Source: Streptomyces cavernae
GTDB taxonomy: Bacteria > Actinomycetota > Actinomycetes > Streptomycetales > Streptomycetaceae
Reading direction: 5' to 3'
Length of the DNA stretch: 64,000 bases
Assembly: GCF_004023625.1 (NCBI RefSeq)
Contig: NZ_RPDJ01000008.1
Location: forward strand, 62,001 to 126,000
The first letter of the stretch is position 1. Each line of letters begins with the position of its first letter. This document shows, piece by piece, positions 40,762 to 49,572 of this stretch. The position numbers were made by a program, and so were the translations under genes. The notes beneath the pieces were generated by a model. It saw nothing but the letters and a program-made list of their open reading frames with translations, was not told the DNA's origin and searched no databases.

Positions 40762-42300
40762 ATGCGTGCCGTGCGGCGGAAGGACGGGTGTGCAGCGGTG
40801 CTGAAGAGGGCGTTCGTGGCTCCGGATCCGGGGCGTCTGCGGTTGCGCGCCGCGGCCCGGGCCGTGCTCGGCGTCGGCCTGGCCGTGACCGTCTGCGGTT
40901 TCGCCGGTCACTCGCTCGTGGCGGCCGTCACGGGCGGGCTCGCGGCGGTGCTCGCGCTGTTCACGGTCACCGACGCGACCGTGCGCGGGCAGGCCGTCAC
41001 CACCGCGCTGCTGCCCGCCGTCGGGTTCCCCGTCCTGGCCCTCGCCGCCGCGCTGCACGATGCTCCGGTCGCCCGTGATCTGACCTTCCTCGCCGTCGTC
41101 GGCGCGGGCGTCTACGTCCGTCGCTGGGGGCCGCGCGGGCACAGCCTCGGGGTGTTCGCGTTCATGACGTTCTTCGTGGCGCAGTTCCTTCGCACGACTC
41201 CCGGGCAACTGCCCGAGTTGTACGCCGCCGTGGCCCTGTCCCTGCTCGCCTCCTCGGCCGTCCGTTTCGGGCTGTGGTGCTACGAGCACAGGCTGCCGCC
41301 CGCCGCGGTGCCTGCCCCGCCCGTGGGCCGGGGGCTTTCCCGTACGACCACCCGTCAAGCGGTCCAGGCCACCGCCGCCGCCGCGTTCGCCCTGGTCGTG
41401 GGTCAGCTCCTCTCCGAGCAGCGCTGGTACTGGGCCGTCGGCGCGACCTGGTGGATCTTCGTGAACACCACCTCGCGCGGCGAGACGCTGGTCCGGGGTT
41501 TCCGGCGGGGCCTGGGCACGGTGATCGGGATCGCCGTGGGCCTGGCCGCCGTCGTCCCGCTGCACGGCGCCGGGGTGCCCACGGCGGCCCTGGTCGCGGT
41601 GTGTGTCTTCGGCATCTTCTACTCCGCCCCGGTCTCCTACACCTGGATGATGCTGTTCGTCACGGTCCTGGCGAGCCTGCTGTACGGGCTGCTCGGGGTG
41701 CTGGACCCGGGGCTGCTGGCGCTGCGGCTCGCCGAGACCGCGGCCGGCGCGGTCGGTGCCGCGCTCGCCGTCGCGCTGGTCCTGCCGGTCACCACGGACG
41801 CCGTCACGGACGGCTGGCTGCAGCGGGCCCTGCACGCGGTGCACGCCTGCACCGCCCAGACGGCCGCACGGCTCGCCGGGGACCCCACCGCGGACCCGGC
41901 ACCGCGGGCCGCCGAACTGGAGGCGCTGCTCGGCAGGTTGCGTACGGCGGTCGCGCCCCTGGTGCATCCGCTCAACCCGCTGCGGGCACGCAAGGCGCGG
42001 GCCCGTCAGGTGCTGGCCCTGCTCGACGACTGCGCACGGGAGGCACGGGGGCTCGCCGCCGTCGCCGCCGACCCGGACGCCTCGCACGACGCCCGGCTCA
42101 CCGCCGCCTGCCGACGGGTCGAGGCGGCGATCGAGACGTTGGTGGGGGCGGTACCGGGGAAGGCCGCAGAGGCGCCGACCGGTGCCTCGGCCGGCGCTGC
42201 GGCACCCGGCCACCACCCCGGTGCCGACCGGGCCCTCGTACATCTCGAGGGTCTGGAACGCGCACTGGCCGCGCTCGCCGCACCGCTGGTGAGGGCCTGA
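40762..42300 (+). CDS. FUSC-family membrane transporter
   Basis: The 512-residue protein has the duplicated layout of the FUSC (fusaric-acid-resistance) family: an N-terminal membrane block (GVGLAVTVCGFAGHSLVAAV, then FAFMTFFVAQFLR), a second block beginning RTTTRQAVQATAAAAFALVV with RWYWAVGATWWIFVNTTSRGETLVRGFRRGLGT in outline, and a soluble helical C-terminus. Relatives export aromatic acids or other toxic small molecules. It is divergent from the Lrp gene, its probable regulator. ATG at 40762 is my choice; a GTG at 40798 is possible. Confidence 0.88.
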   Translation: MRAVRRKDGCAAVLKRAFVAPDPGRLRLRAAARAVLGVGLAVTVCGFAGHSLVAAVTGGLAAVLALFTVTDATVRGQAVTTALLPAVGFPVLALAAALHDAPVARDLTFLAVVGAGVYVRRWGPRGHSLGVFAFMTFFVAQFLRTTPGQLPELYAAVALSLLASSAVRFGLWCYEHRLPPAAVPAPPVGRGLSRTTTRQAVQATAAAAFALVVGQLLSEQRWYWAVGATWWIFVNTTSRGETLVRGFRRGLGTVIGIAVGLAAVVPLHGAGVPTAALVAVCVFGIFYSAPVSYTWMMLFVTVLASLLYGLLGVLDPGLLALRLAETAAGAVGAALAVALVLPVTTDAVTDGWLQRALHAVHACTAQTAARLAGDPTADPAPRAAELEALLGRLRTAVAPLVHPLNPLRARKARARQVLALLDDCAREARGLAAVAADPDASHDARLTAACRRVEAAIETLVGAVPGKAAEAPTGASAGAAAPGHHPGADRALVHLEGLERALAALAAPLVRA

Positions 42301-42330
42301 TCCGGCGGGGAAACGTCGACCCCACCTCCA

Positions 42331-42346
42331 TTTGGTCTAGACCGCC
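42331..42346. promoter_or_regulatory. DasR-type (dre) site upstream of the lactonase gene
   Basis: TTTGGTCTAGACCGCC contains the perfect core TGGTCTAGACC of the Streptomyces DasR-responsive element (consensus ACTGGTCTAGACCACT). It lies 55 bp upstream of the lactonase start codon, just before a TATCTT that could be the -10 box, so bound DasR would block the promoter until released by phosphorylated glucosamine. Confidence 0.72.
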
Positions 42347-42400
42347 TGCTATCTTCGCCCCCAATCGCCCCCGCGGGGCGCGCACGGAGAGGGGACGGCA

Positions 42401-43438
42401 GTGGCGGTGGCTGGGGCCGGCAGACGGCACGGACGGGCGTTCATCGGGTCGTTCACCACGGCGGGAGGCCTGGGTGTCCTCACCGCCGCACTGGAAGAGG
42501 GGACGGGCGCGCTGACGGCCCTGGGCGCGCTGGACGGGGTCGCGAACCCCTCCTATCTGGCCCTCGCGGGCGACATGCTCTACGCGGTCAGCGAGACGGA
42601 CGACGGCGCGGTCGCCGCGTTCCGGGTGACCGGTGACATGCCCGAGCCGGCCGGGGACCCGGTCCCGGTCGACGGCAGCGACCCCACGCACCTGACGGTC
42701 TTCGACGGGCACGTCCTCACGGCGAACTACAGCTCCGGCAGCTTCAGCGCCGTGCCGGTACGCCCCGACGGCGGCCTGGCGGACAAGGTGTCGGGCGTCC
42801 TGGCGCACCAGGGCTCCGGCCCCGACACCGCACGCCAGGAAGCGCCGCACGCCCATCAGGTCCTGCCCGACCCGAGCGGACGCCGGCTGCTCGGCGTGGA
42901 CCTCGGAACGGACTCGGTCCGGGTGTACACACTCGTCGACGGGGCGCCCGTGGTGCACCGCGAGACCGCCCTGCGTCCCGGCTCCGGGCCGCGCCACCTC
43001 GCCTTCCACCCCGGCGGCGAACGTGCCTACGTGCTCAACGAACTTGCGCCGACCATCACCGTCTGCGGCTGGGACGCCGCCGAGGGCGAACTGCGGCCGC
43101 TCGCCGAGACACCGGTGCTGCCCGGCACCCCGGACGGCGACGCCTACCCGTCGGGCATCGTCGTATCGCCCGACGGACGCTTCGTGTGGACCGCCACCCG
43201 CGGCCAGGACGTGCTCTCGGTGCTTTCGGTGGACGGGGGGCTGACCCTGGTCGCCACAGTGCCCTGCGGCGGCGCCTGGCCCCGCGACCTCGCCCTCCAT
43301 CCGTCGGGCCGCTTCCTGTACGCGGCGAACGAGCGCTCCGGCGACGTGACCTGGTTCGCGGTGGACCCGGAGACCGGGATCCCGCGCCGGAGCGGTTCGA
43401 TCGCGGTGCCGGCGGCATCCTGCGTGGTGTTCGGCTGA
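42401..43438 (+). CDS. Lactonase-family seven-bladed beta-propeller protein
   Basis: The 345-residue protein is a 6-phosphogluconolactonase (Pgl/YbhE)-type beta-propeller: AFIGSFTTAGGLGVLTA at the N-terminus, SDPTHLTVFDGHVLTANYSSGS, EAPHAHQVLPDPSGRRLLGVDLGTDSV, and the C-terminal PRDLALHPSGRFLYAANERSGDVTWF. Members hydrolyse sugar lactones, though many are uncharacterised. No signal peptide is evident, so it is probably cytoplasmic. Start is GTG 42401. A DasR-type site upstream suggests a link to aminosugar metabolism. A strong hairpin follows the gene. Confidence 0.88.
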   Translation: MAVAGAGRRHGRAFIGSFTTAGGLGVLTAALEEGTGALTALGALDGVANPSYLALAGDMLYAVSETDDGAVAAFRVTGDMPEPAGDPVPVDGSDPTHLTVFDGHVLTANYSSGSFSAVPVRPDGGLADKVSGVLAHQGSGPDTARQEAPHAHQVLPDPSGRRLLGVDLGTDSVRVYTLVDGAPVVHRETALRPGSGPRHLAFHPGGERAYVLNELAPTITVCGWDAAEGELRPLAETPVLPGTPDGDAYPSGIVVSPDGRFVWTATRGQDVLSVLSVDGGLTLVATVPCGGAWPRDLALHPSGRFLYAANERSGDVTWFAVDPETGIPRRSGSIAVPAASCVVFG

Positions 43439-43500
43439 CGACGCCCCGGGTGACCGGTCCCGCGCCGGGACCCGCTGAAGCGCCGTGAAGCGTGCGGGCG

Positions 43501-43541
43501 GCACGGAGGGCCCGTCCCCGTGGGGCGGGCCCTCCGTCGTG
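43501..43541. terminator. Strong bidirectional hairpin terminator
   Basis: ACGGAGGGCCCGTCCCC (43503-43519) pairs with GGGGCGGGCCCTCCGT (43522-43537), sixteen pairs with one bulged T and a two-base loop. It lies between the convergent lactonase and CbiX-like genes, the right place to stop transcription from both sides. Confidence 0.85.
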
Positions 43542-43564
43542 CGTTCAGCGCTCCGTGCGTCCGG

Positions 43565-44488
43565 TCAGCGGACCGGTGCCCCCGTCGACTGCTGAGGGGT
43601 GATGCCCAGGGCGGTCATGTACTTGGACAGCGCCAGCTTGCCGATCGCCGGATAGGCGCCGAGCGCATCGGCGGCGGAGCAACCCGCCTCCTTGGCCGCC
43701 GCGTCCAGCAGGCCGTCGTCCAGCTCGGGGCCGATCAGGTACGGGGCGAGCGCCAGGTGCTGGGAGCCCGAGGTACGCAACTGCTCGGCCGTCGCCGCGA
43801 TCGCGCCCTCCTGGTCCAGCGCCGCCGCCATCACCGGTACCGCGAGGCGCGCGGCGAGCAGCATCCCGGTGATCCCTGCCGCCTGCACCGCCTCGTCGCC
43901 ACCGACGGAGGCGAGAATGATGCCGTCCGCCGCCGTCGCCACGGTGAACAGCCGCGCACGGTCGGCGCGGGCCAGACCCGCCTCGGACAGCCGCACGTGC
44001 AGTGCCTCCGCGAGCAGCGGGTGCGGGCCGAGGACGTCCGTGAGTTCGGCCGCGATCTTGCTGTCCATGACTGCCTGGCGCAGACGGCGCAGCAGCGCGC
44101 TGTCCGGTCCGGCCAGCAGCGGCACGACGACCGCCACGGGGCCCTCGGGCCGGGGCGCGTCCACACCGGCGGCGCGGGCCTGCTCATAGCGGGCCGTGCG
44201 CTCCTCGGCGGCGCGTGTGAGTACGGACTGGAGTGTGGGGAACTCCGAGTCGTCGCCGTCCAGGTAACCGATGCGCGCGTCCAGGCCGGGGAGCTCGGAG
44301 CGGGCGATGCTCACGACCTCGTCGGCAAGGCTGCGGGTTGCGGTACCCGGCGCACCCGGGACCGCCAGAAGGAGCGCGGGCGCGCCCTCGGGAGCCGCCA
44401 GCGGTTCGGGACGGCGGTGCCGGCCCGGCTGGCGGGGGCGCGGCATTCGTACAGGCAGGCCGGATGCGGGCCCAGTGGGGGAGCTCAT
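43565..44488 (-). CDS. Sirohydrochlorin chelatase-like (CbiX/SirB) protein without the HGSR motif
   Basis: The 307-residue protein resembles the actinobacterial group annotated as sirohydrochlorin chelatase, with two repeated halves: SLADEVVSIARSELPGLDARIGYLDG and AVVVPLLAGPDSALLRRL in the first, HPLLAEALHVRLSEAGLARA and LLAARLAVPVMAAALDQEGA in the second. Where active chelatases have the metal-binding His in an HGSR motif, this protein reads LLLAVPGAPGTA. It may have another role or bind metal differently. The promoter should lie in the 211-bp gap toward the kinase gene, which contains an unusually AT-rich stretch but no other feature I recognise. Confidence 0.75.
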   Translation of the reverse strand: MSSPTGPASGLPVRMPRPRQPGRHRRPEPLAAPEGAPALLLAVPGAPGTATRSLADEVVSIARSELPGLDARIGYLDGDDSEFPTLQSVLTRAAEERTARYEQARAAGVDAPRPEGPVAVVVPLLAGPDSALLRRLRQAVMDSKIAAELTDVLGPHPLLAEALHVRLSEAGLARADRARLFTVATAADGIILASVGGDEAVQAAGITGMLLAARLAVPVMAAALDQEGAIAATAEQLRTSGSQHLALAPYLIGPELDDGLLDAAAKEAGCSAADALGAYPAIGKLALSKYMTALGITPQQSTGAPVR

Positions 44489-44699
44489 GGGGCGGCATGT
44501 TACTGGCTACTGAAGCTCCTCTGTTCGGGGAGGGGGCAGCTGAGCGATATCCGTCCCGTTTTGTCGGATGAGTTCTTTGCTGATCAGAAGTGATCCGTAC
44601 GGTGTGACTGTCCTGATCTGTGACGTGCTCAACTCCCGTTCAGCGGACTCGTCTCACGCCCATGACAACGCTCCCGGCCTGAAGCCCCTGTCGATCACC

Positions 44700-45731
44700 T
44701 CAGCCGGCTCGGCTCCCGCTCACGACGCAGAGCAGCTCCGCGTCGCGGGGCAGAGCGAGGCGGTCGGCGGCGAGCTCCGTGGCGATACGCAGGGCGCCGT
44801 GCAGCGGGTCGCCCTCGGCCGGAACACGCCGCGCCTGCGGGACTTGGCAGGCCAGTTCCTCCTCCAAGGGGACGAGGAGCGGAGTGCCCAGCTGGAAAAG
44901 ACCCCCGGTGAAGGCGATTTGCGTGTCCGCCCCGGTGGGGCAGACCGCGGCGGCGGACTCGGCGATGTTCCGCGCCGCCGCTCGCAGGATCGCCGCCGCC
45001 GAGGGATCCGTCGCGGACGCCTCCGCCACTTCGGGCGCGAAGGAGGCGAGGACCGCGGGACGGTCCGTCCGCGGGTACAGCCGGCCCGGCAGCCCGGAAG
45101 CCGGGCCGAACATCGCCTCCGCCCGAGCCAGCAACTCCGCCGAGCCACCCCGCCGCCCGTCGTGGGCGCGCAGCGCCGCTTCCAGCCCGGACCGGCCGAT
45201 CCAGGCCCCGCCGCCGCAGTCGCCGAGCAGATGACCCCAGCCGTCCGCCCGCCGCCAGGCTTCGAGGTTCGTACCGATCGCGATCAGCCCCGTACCGGCC
45301 GCCACGACCGCGCCGGGACGCGCACCGAGCGCACCGGCGTACGCGGTGACGGCGTCCGCGACGAGCGCGACCGTGCCCGCGCCGAACTCCCGGATCAGGG
45401 CGGACGGCAACTCGGCGCGCAGCCCGTCCCCGAGACCGGCGAGACCGGCGGCACCGACGACGACCGTGCCCAGGCCGTTCAGCCCCGTCTCGGCCAGCAA
45501 CCGCCGGGCCATGGGAACCAGTTGTTCCAGCAGATGCCCCGGATCGATGCCGCGCGGTCCCGTCGGCACCGCCTGTTGTGACGCCGACCGGGCCAGAGCC
45601 TCGCCCCCGGACGTACCGACAACCACCCGCACCCCGGAGCCGCCGGAGTCGACGGCGAGAACGCCGCAGCCGGCCGGACCGTCCGCGCCGGTCACTCCGG
45701 TGCCCGGACCCGGGTGCCGCGGCATGGTCAC
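44700..45731 (-). CDS. N-acetylglucosamine kinase-like BadF/BadG/HsdD-family ATPase
   Basis: The 343-residue protein has the ASKHA ATPase fold: VLAVDSGGSGVRVVVG (phosphate 1), a VVGAAGLAGLGDG block, VVAAGTGLIAIG (phosphate 2), the DGWGHLLGDCGGGAWIGR motif typical of N-acetylglucosamine kinases and IAFTGGLFQLG (adenosine). It probably phosphorylates N-acetylglucosamine or a related sugar. Its GTG overlaps the ung stop in GTGA, so the two are co-translated. A DasR-type site 2.4 kb away in front of the lactonase gene suggests local aminosugar control, but I see no such site directly upstream of ung. Confidence 0.85.
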   Translation of the reverse strand: MTMPRHPGPGTGVTGADGPAGCGVLAVDSGGSGVRVVVGTSGGEALARSASQQAVPTGPRGIDPGHLLEQLVPMARRLLAETGLNGLGTVVVGAAGLAGLGDGLRAELPSALIREFGAGTVALVADAVTAYAGALGARPGAVVAAGTGLIAIGTNLEAWRRADGWGHLLGDCGGGAWIGRSGLEAALRAHDGRRGGSAELLARAEAMFGPASGLPGRLYPRTDRPAVLASFAPEVAEASATDPSAAAILRAAARNIAESAAAVCPTGADTQIAFTGGLFQLGTPLLVPLEEELACQVPQARRVPAEGDPLHGALRIATELAADRLALPRDAELLCVVSGSRAG

Positions 45732-46405
45732 GGCAGACGCCAGTCCACCGGCTGCGCGCCCTGCTTGACCAGCAGGTCGTTGGCCCTGCTGAACGGGCGG
45801 GAACCGAAGAAGCCGCGGTCGGCCGACATCGGCGACGGGTGCGCGGACTCCACCGCCGGCAGGTCACCGAGCAGGGGGCGGAGGTTACGGGCGTCACGCC
45901 CCCACAGGATCGACACCAGTGGACGGCCACGCGCGGCCAGCGCCCTGATTGCCTGCTCCGTCACCTCCTCCCAGCCCTTGCCCCGGTGTGCGCCCGGGCG
46001 GCGCGGAGCGGTGGTCAGCGCCCTGTTCAGCAGGAGGACGCCTTGCCGCGACCAGGGAGTGAGGTCGCCGTTGGACGGCTGCGGAAGCCCCAGATCGGTG
46101 TTCAGTTCGCGGTAGATGTTGATCAGACTGCCCGGCAGCGGCCGTACGTCGGGCGCGACCGAGAAGGACAGTCCGACGGCGTGTCCCGGCGTGGGATAGG
46201 GATCCTGACCCACGATCAGAACCCTTACATCGTCGAAGGGTTGCTGGAAGGCCCGCAGTACGTTCGGGCCCGCCGGAAGATAGGTGCGCCCCGCGCCGAT
46301 CTCCGCGCGGAGGAAGTCACCCATCGCGGCGATCTTCTCGGCCACGGGCTCCAGCGCCTTCGCCCAGCCCGCTTCGACGATTTCATACAACGGTCGTGGT
46401 GCCAC
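45728..46405 (-). CDS. ung: Uracil-DNA glycosylase, family 1
   Basis: The 225-residue enzyme removes uracil from DNA. All family 1 motifs are present: VLIVGQDPYPTPGHAVGLSFSV with the catalytic Asp in GQDPYP, LLLNRALTTAPRRPGAHRGKGWE, and the minor-groove loop HPSPMSADRGFFGSRPFSRAN. GTG at 46405 (VAPRPLYEIVEAGW) has AGGGTG at a suitable distance and gives the usual length; the frame is open to a GTG at 46429. It is followed by the kinase gene with a 4-bp overlap. The 240-bp gap upstream shows no clear feature. Confidence 0.95.
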   Translation of the reverse strand: MAPRPLYEIVEAGWAKALEPVAEKIAAMGDFLRAEIGAGRTYLPAGPNVLRAFQQPFDDVRVLIVGQDPYPTPGHAVGLSFSVAPDVRPLPGSLINIYRELNTDLGLPQPSNGDLTPWSRQGVLLLNRALTTAPRRPGAHRGKGWEEVTEQAIRALAARGRPLVSILWGRDARNLRPLLGDLPAVESAHPSPMSADRGFFGSRPFSRANDLLVKQGAQPVDWRLP

Positions 46406-46646
46406 GGGCGTCACCCTACTGCCGCGCACACACGGACGATCAACCGATGACCGAAGGACGACCGAGGATGTTCCGCCCGTTGCCCGGGAAGGGGGCGTAA
46501 CCGACCGAGCGGGGCCGCTGGTTGACCCCGGGAGCAGGAGGCGCCGGGCCCGCGGCGGCGCACGCGCACACCGTGTTCCCGCGCCCGCCGCCTCCCCTTG
46601 TCTTGCCGTGCGCGTGCGGCCGCGCTCGCGTACGCGACGCGCACAC

Positions 46647-47732
46647 TCACCCGATCACCGCCGCCCGTACGCACAGCACGTCCGGCAGGTGCGAGGCCAA
46701 CGCGCGCCAGCTGTCCCCGTCGTCGGCCGACGCGTACACCTCGCCGTTGCGGTTGCCGAAGTACAGGCCCGCCGGGTCCGCTCCGTCCGTACACATCGCG
46801 TCGCGCAGCACCGTGCCGTAGTGGTCCTCCTGCGGGAGCCCCGCCGAGAGCGGCTCCCAGCTCTTGCCCGCGTCCGCCGTGCGGAAGACCCGGCAGCGCC
46901 GATCGGCCGGGACCCGGTCGGCGTCCGCGTTGATCGGGAACACGTACGCGGTGTCACCGCGGTGCGGGTGCGCGACGGCGGCGAAGCCGAACGTGGACGG
47001 CAGGCCCTCGCCGATGTCGTTCCACCGCGCACCACCGTCGTCACTCCGGTACACGCCCCAGTGGTTCTGCAGATAGAGCCGGTCCGGAGTCGCCGCGTCC
47101 TGCGCGATCTTGTGCACGCACTGGCCGAACTCGGGGTTGGGGTCCGGCAGGAACACCGCGGAGACACCCGCGTTGGAGGGCCGCCAGCTCTGCCCGCCGT
47201 CCTGCGTGCGGAACACCCCGGCCGCGGAGACGGCGATCGTCACCGCGCGGGCGTCCCTCGGATCGGTGATCACCGTGTGGAGTCCTTCTCCGCCGCCGCC
47301 CGGTGCCCACTGCGAGCGGGTGGGGTGCTCCCACAGGGGGCGGACGAGCTCGAAGCTCTCGCCGCGGTCCTCCGAACGGTAGAGCGCGGCCGGTTCCGTG
47401 CCCGCGTACACCACGTCCGGTTCGGCCGCCGCCGGGTGCAACTGCCACACCCGCTCCAGCGAGGCGCCGGTGTCCTGGGGGAACTTCACCGCCGGCCGGG
47501 AGGGTTCCGTCCACGTCCGGCCCAGGTCGTCCGAGTGGAATACGGACGGGCCCCAGTGCGCGCTGTCCGCGCCCGCGAGCAGCCGGGGGGTCTCGCCGCG
47601 CGTGTCGATAGCCACCGAATACACGGCCTGCGCGTTGAAGTACGGAGTCTCGTCGAACTCCCAGGCTCCACCGCGTCGCCGTCCGATGAAGAGTCCCTTG
47701 CGCGTGCCCACCGTGAGCAGTACGTCCGTCAT
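46647..47732 (-). CDS. BNR/sialidase-like beta-propeller protein
   Basis: The 361-residue protein has several Asp-box (BNR) repeats of the S-x-D-x-G-x-x-W type: SDDLGRTW, SEDRGESF, TQDGGQSW, SDDGGARW, TADAGKSW and SADDGDSW. These are seen in sialidase-type and VPS10-like propellers, but no catalytic sialidase Arg triad is obvious, so a glycosidase function is unproven. There is no signal peptide. ATG at 47732 has GGAGG nine bases upstream. Conserved in actinobacteria as an exo-alpha-sialidase-like or glycosyl hydrolase protein. Confidence 0.85.
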   Translation of the reverse strand: MTDVLLTVGTRKGLFIGRRRGGAWEFDETPYFNAQAVYSVAIDTRGETPRLLAGADSAHWGPSVFHSDDLGRTWTEPSRPAVKFPQDTGASLERVWQLHPAAAEPDVVYAGTEPAALYRSEDRGESFELVRPLWEHPTRSQWAPGGGGEGLHTVITDPRDARAVTIAVSAAGVFRTQDGGQSWRPSNAGVSAVFLPDPNPEFGQCVHKIAQDAATPDRLYLQNHWGVYRSDDGGARWNDIGEGLPSTFGFAAVAHPHRGDTAYVFPINADADRVPADRRCRVFRTADAGKSWEPLSAGLPQEDHYGTVLRDAMCTDGADPAGLYFGNRNGEVYASADDGDSWRALASHLPDVLCVRAAVIG

Positions 47733-47903
47733 GCCGGCCACCTCCGAAACACCGTCGTCCCAGACACGAGCCAGTCTGCACCCCACCACTGACAGTGACC
47801 TCTGGGCGCGCCGTTCGAGCTGGTCAGAGCGGCGATGGGGCCTCGGTGCGGGCTCGGCGGGGACGGACTCCCCCCGGGCGCCGGTCGACCGCAGGAGGGA
47901 CCC

Positions 47904-48812
47904 TCAGGCCCCGGCACCCCGTACCTGCGCGGCCACGCCCGAGATCGCCGCGGGACCCACCCGGCAACACCCGCCCACGACCCGCGCCCCGGCCGCGCGC
48001 CAGCCCGTCACCTGGTCCGCCGTGAAACGGTCCGGGCCGGTCCAGCCCCGGGCCCGCGCGTCCCACGTCTCACCGCTGTTCGGGTACACGACCACCGGCT
48101 TCCCGGTCACCCTCGCGGCCAGAGCCACCGCCGCGTCCGCGTCCTCGGGGGCACAGCAGTTCACCCCGACGGCGACGATCTCCTCGACGTCGGCGGCCAG
48201 GGCGAAGGCCTCCTCGAGGGGCTGCCCCGCGCGGCTACGGTCCCCGGCGACGCTGTACGACAGCCACGCCGGCACGCCGAGGCCGCGTACGGCCCGCACC
48301 AGAGCCTCGGCCTCGTCCGTGTCGGGAACCGTCTCCAGGGCGAGCGCGTCGGGCGCCGCCTCGGCGAGTACCTCCAGGCGCGGCCGGTGGAAGCGCTCCA
48401 GCTCCGCCACGCTCAGCCCGTACCGGCCCCGGTACTCCGAGCCGTCGGCCAGCATCGCCCCGTAGGGGCCCGCGGAAGCGGCCACCCACAAGGGCCGTTC
48501 CGTGCCCGCCTCGGCGGCCGCCTCGCGCGCCAGGGCGACGCTCCGGCGCAGCAGTTCCGCGGTGCCCGCCCGGTCGATGCCCCGGTGCGCGAAACCTTCG
48601 AAGGTGGCCTGGTAGCTCGCGGTGATGGCGATGTCGGCGCCCGCCTCGTAGTACGCGAGATGGGCCGCGGTGATCTCCTCCGGCCGGTCGGCGAGGAGGC
48701 GGGCCGACCAGAGCTCGTCGCTGAGGTCGTGTCCGGCGGATTCCAGCTGGTTGGACATGCCGCCGTCGAGCACGAGCGTGCGGCCCTCCGCCAACGCGTC
48801 CGTGAATGTCAT
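47904..48812 (-). CDS. mmuM: Homocysteine S-methyltransferase
   Basis: The 302-residue protein matches zinc-dependent MmuM-type methyltransferases that make methionine from homocysteine and S-methylmethionine (or S-adenosylmethionine). It starts with VLDGGMSNQLE, has the ASYQATFEGF block, and carries the three zinc cysteines in GVNCCAPED and VVGGCCRVGP. ATG at 48812 is preferred; a GTG at 48824 is possible. The open frame extends far upstream but overlaps the Rv1733c-like gene on the other strand and is not family-like. Confidence 0.93.
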   Translation of the reverse strand: MTFTDALAEGRTLVLDGGMSNQLESAGHDLSDELWSARLLADRPEEITAAHLAYYEAGADIAITASYQATFEGFAHRGIDRAGTAELLRRSVALAREAAAEAGTERPLWVAASAGPYGAMLADGSEYRGRYGLSVAELERFHRPRLEVLAEAAPDALALETVPDTDEAEALVRAVRGLGVPAWLSYSVAGDRSRAGQPLEEAFALAADVEEIVAVGVNCCAPEDADAAVALAARVTGKPVVVYPNSGETWDARARGWTGPDRFTADQVTGWRAAGARVVGGCCRVGPAAISGVAAQVRGAGA

Positions 48813-48974
48813 CGCCTGGTTCACCCTTCCGACGCTAGCGGACCCGGGGTGGCCGGACAGGTGCCGTCCACCCCGCGGTTCCGGCCCCGCGATGTGTGAT
48901 GGCTCATGGTCGTGAGCGCTTCGCCGATCTCCCGCGTATGGGAAAGCGGTTCCTGGTGAGGAGGTGGCCCCCGA

Positions 48975-49556
48975 ATGGTGGCATTCCGTGGCCCGAAGGT
49001 CTGGCTGTGGCGGTGGCGGCGCAATTCGCTGCGGCGCCGCAGCGATCGTATGGAGGCCTGGGTCGGACTCGGCGTGTGGGCGCTGATCCTGTTGGTGGGC
49101 ATGGGGGCGGGCCTGTGGGCGGAGCACTCGGTGGAGAGCAGTCTGGCCCGGCAGCGCGCCGAGTGGCACCCTGTCTCGGCCCTGCTCGCCGAGAACGCGC
49201 CGCCCGCCGACGACAAGGCCGCGGCGAGCGGCGAGCGGGTCTGGGTGAAGGTCGGCTGGACCGCGGACGACGGTACGGAGCACACCGGCCAGACCCGGGT
49301 CGCACCCGGCAGCATGGCGGGCAGCGCGGTGTCCATCTGGACCGACCGCGAGGGCTTCCTGGTGAGCAGGCCCGCCAGCGCGTCGCAGGCCCAGCTGCGG
49401 GCGTCGATGGTCGGTGTGCTGGTCGGCGTGAGCGCGGCGGCCCTTCCGTGGGGCGGCGGCCGTTTCGTCCGTGGACGGCTCTACCAACGCCGTCTGGAGG
49501 AGTGGGACGAGGCCTGGGCCCGCGTCGAGCCGCAGTGGCGACGCAAGGCGGGGTGA
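48975..49556 (+). CDS. Rv1733c-family two-helix membrane protein
   Basis: The 193-residue protein has a basic N-terminus with RRNSLRRRSDRMEAWVGLGV, a first membrane helix (WALILLVGMGAGLWA), an extracellular segment with ERVWVKVGWTADDGTEHTGQT, and a second helix near MVGVLVGVSAAALP, then a cytoplasmic C-terminus. This is the arrangement of the Rv1733c family found across actinobacteria, for which no function is established. It is divergent from mmuM. Confidence 0.85.
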   Translation: MVAFRGPKVWLWRWRRNSLRRRSDRMEAWVGLGVWALILLVGMGAGLWAEHSVESSLARQRAEWHPVSALLAENAPPADDKAAASGERVWVKVGWTADDGTEHTGQTRVAPGSMAGSAVSIWTDREGFLVSRPASASQAQLRASMVGVLVGVSAAALPWGGGRFVRGRLYQRRLEEWDEAWARVEPQWRRKAG

Positions 49557-49572
49557 ACCGGGGCCCTGGGGC

